From assembly GCA_963792655.1 (NCBI GenBank), contig CAWBWU010000009.1, positions 124,001 to 188,000 on the forward strand: a stretch of DNA of 64,000 bases, in the 5' to 3' direction. The DNA is from DOZZ01 sp963792655. Its GTDB lineage: Bacteria; Acidobacteriota; Terriglobia; Bryobacterales; Bryobacteraceae. The notes under the pieces were generated by a model. It made no database searches. It was not told the origin of the DNA and saw only the letters and a program-made list of their open reading frames with translations. Positions 62,847 through 64,000 of this stretch are shown here, one piece after another. Both the position numbers and the translations under genes were made by a program. Within the stretch, counting starts at the first letter, position 1, and each line of letters begins with the position of its first letter.

Positions 62847-64000
62847 ATGGCGGAACAAGTACAAGAAGATCAGGCGGCACAGAGCCAAAGTCAGACTCAG
62901 CGGCAGGGCGATGCTCCTGCGAGCCCCAAGCCCGAAGCCGCGCCTGCGCCACAAGCCGCGCCCGAAGAGAAGAAGCCTGAGAAGCCGCCGGCAACCCCAG
63001 CGCAACGCATCCGGCGCATCATCATCGGTCTCGTTGTGCTCGGCGTGCTCGTGGTCGGTGGACTCTTGTTATGGGCGCATCTTTCGAGCTACGAGACGAC
63101 TGACGATGCGCAGGTCGATGGACACATCAACGCCGTGAGCGCGCGCGTAGCCGGCACGGTGACGCGCGTCAACGTTGAGGAGAACCAGACGGTCAAGGCC
63201 GGCACAGTGCTGGCGCAGATCGATCAGCGCGATTACCAGGTGGCGCTGGACCGTTCGAAGGCTGATCTTGCCGAGACGGTTGCAAACTCCGCTGCCGCGC
63301 AGGCCGAGATTCCGATCACGTCCGCGAACACGTCGAGCAGCGTCGTGAGTGCGCAGGCCGGCACAGAAGATGCGCGTCAGGGAGTGGCTGTTGCGGAGCG
63401 CAATGTGAATGCGGCGCGCGCGAGAGTGGCTGTGGCGCAGGCACGGGTCAATGAAGCGCAGGCCAATTTCGATAAGTCTTCGAAAGACCTCGCGCGCCTG
63501 AAGCTGCTGGTCGACAAAGACGAGATTTCGCATCAGCAATATGACGCGGCCATCGCTGCCGCTGAAGCGACTAAGGCCACGCGCGACTCAATGCTTGCTG
63601 GTTTGAATGAAGCGCAACAGAATGTGCAGGTCGCGCAGAGCCAGGTCAGTCAGGCGCGCTCCAAGGTAACGCAGGCGCAATCGGAAGTGCAGAGCGCCGC
63701 CACCGGGCCGCAGCAGTTGAAGGCGACGCGCGCGAAGTTCGCCGCGTCCGAAGCACAGGTGCAGCTGCGCCAGGCCGTGGTCGCGCAGAGTGAACTGAAC
63801 CTGGGCTACACCGTCGTGAGGGCGCCGGTGACTGGAGTGATCGGCAAGAAGTCGGTCGAAGTTGGCCAGAACGTCAGCGTCGGTCAAGAGTTGCTTGCGG
63901 TTGTGCCGCTTGAAGATATCTGGATCACGGCCAACTTCAAAGAGACGCAGCTCAAGAAAATTCATGTCGGTCAAAAAGTGAACATTCACGTGGATGCTTA
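62847..64000 (+). CDS. EmrA/HlyD-family adaptor protein, C-terminus beyond the window
   Basis: Membrane-fusion protein of a drug-export system; about 384 residues are visible and the frame is open at base 64000. It has a GGGGAGCAGG ribosome site, an acidic Pro/Ala/Gln-rich cytosolic N-tail (1-55), one helix (IIIGLVVLGVLVVGGLLLWA, about 56-76), a first lipoyl half (YETTDDAQVDGHINAVSARVAGTVTRVNVEENQTVKAGTVLAQID), a very long Ala/Gln/Val coiled coil (about 135-300) and the second lipoyl half (LGYTVVRAPVTGVIGKKSVEVGQNVSVGQELLAVVPLEDIWI). An MFS partner (EmrB-like) is expected next. It forms a tripartite set with the TolC gene. Confidence 0.93.
   Translation, partial: MAEQVQEDQAAQSQSQTQRQGDAPASPKPEAAPAPQAAPEEKKPEKPPATPAQRIRRIIIGLVVLGVLVVGGLLLWAHLSSYETTDDAQVDGHINAVSARVAGTVTRVNVEENQTVKAGTVLAQIDQRDYQVALDRSKADLAETVANSAAAQAEIPITSANTSSSVVSAQAGTEDARQGVAVAERNVNAARARVAVAQARVNEAQANFDKSSKDLARLKLLVDKDEISHQQYDAAIAAAEATKATRDSMLAGLNEAQQNVQVAQSQVSQARSKVTQAQSEVQSAATGPQQLKATRAKFAASEAQVQLRQAVVAQSELNLGYTVVRAPVTGVIGKKSVEVGQNVSVGQELLAVVPLEDIWITANFKETQLKKIHVGQKVNIHVDA

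Overview
The window looks like a piece of an acidobacterial chromosome, most likely Bryobacterales (the Solibacter/Bryobacter group). The main clues are a large secreted NHL-repeat protein ending in the Solibacter-type C-terminal domain (ALVNAASY...PGSIASVFG, the TIGR03437-like domain), two VPEP/PEP-CTERM proteins, twin-arginine signals on several hydrolases and reductases, a fused two-oxoacid dehydrogenase E1, and a high-GC core gene set. I see no rRNA, tRNA, CRISPR array, insertion sequence or phage gene. With true starts chosen, no gene-free stretch reaches 300 bases.

Layout. 1-2 kb: class III aminotransferase (cut by the window edge) and beta-carbonic anhydrase. 2-6.7 kb: an FKBP-DinB fusion, then a MacA-like adaptor and two MacB-like permeases without an ATPase. 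6.7-10.5 kb: flavoprotein, WbaP-like sugar-phosphate transferase and WcaI-like glycosyltransferase (exopolysaccharide). 10.7-11.4 kb: PEP-CTERM protein. 11.6-16.8 kb: rimP-nusA-infB, with an intrinsic terminator in the rimP leader and a near-identical one between nusA and infB. 17-24.5 kb: DUF1080 hydrolase, fused E1, membrane spermidine-synthase-like protein, Ser/Thr kinase and DinB protein. 24.5-29.2 kb: divergent peptide deformylase, a GHMP kinase/CPBP protease/BamE-like operon, gap and a small exported protein. 29.3-35.9 kb: amidase, acetate kinase-phosphoketolase operon and aldehyde dehydrogenase. 35.9-39.8 kb: DciA-like protein, gatC, gatA, superoxide dismutase and a malate/isopropylmalate-type dehydrogenase. 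39.8-47.2 kb: YceI, the giant NHL protein, aldo/keto reductase, DUF1684, Maf and a second PEP-CTERM protein. 47.2-51.9 kb: FtsX-type permease with its ATPase, GDSL esterase and MgtC. 51.9-61.2 kb: a histidine operon (I-G-D-C-HAD-B-H-F-A) followed by a DHDPS-family gene and a PLP decarboxylase. 61.4-64 kb: TolC and an EmrA-like adaptor that runs off the end.

The clearest regulatory find is a complete histidine attenuator ahead of hisI. It has a 16-residue leader peptide with five His codons, three mutually exclusive stems and a terminator, all directly after a -10-like box. The rimP leader is almost entirely a terminator hairpin just after a plausible promoter, which suggests attenuation control of the NusA operon.

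A caution runs through the annotation. Nine genes, including nusA, gatA, hisC and hisF, are broken by single-base frameshifts, about a dozen sites in all. Several of these sit at the tetramer CATG or at CATC/CATT. They are most simply explained as sequence errors, and one of them creates a false hisF-hisA fusion. I annotate these genes as whole CDSs and state where the frame breaks.
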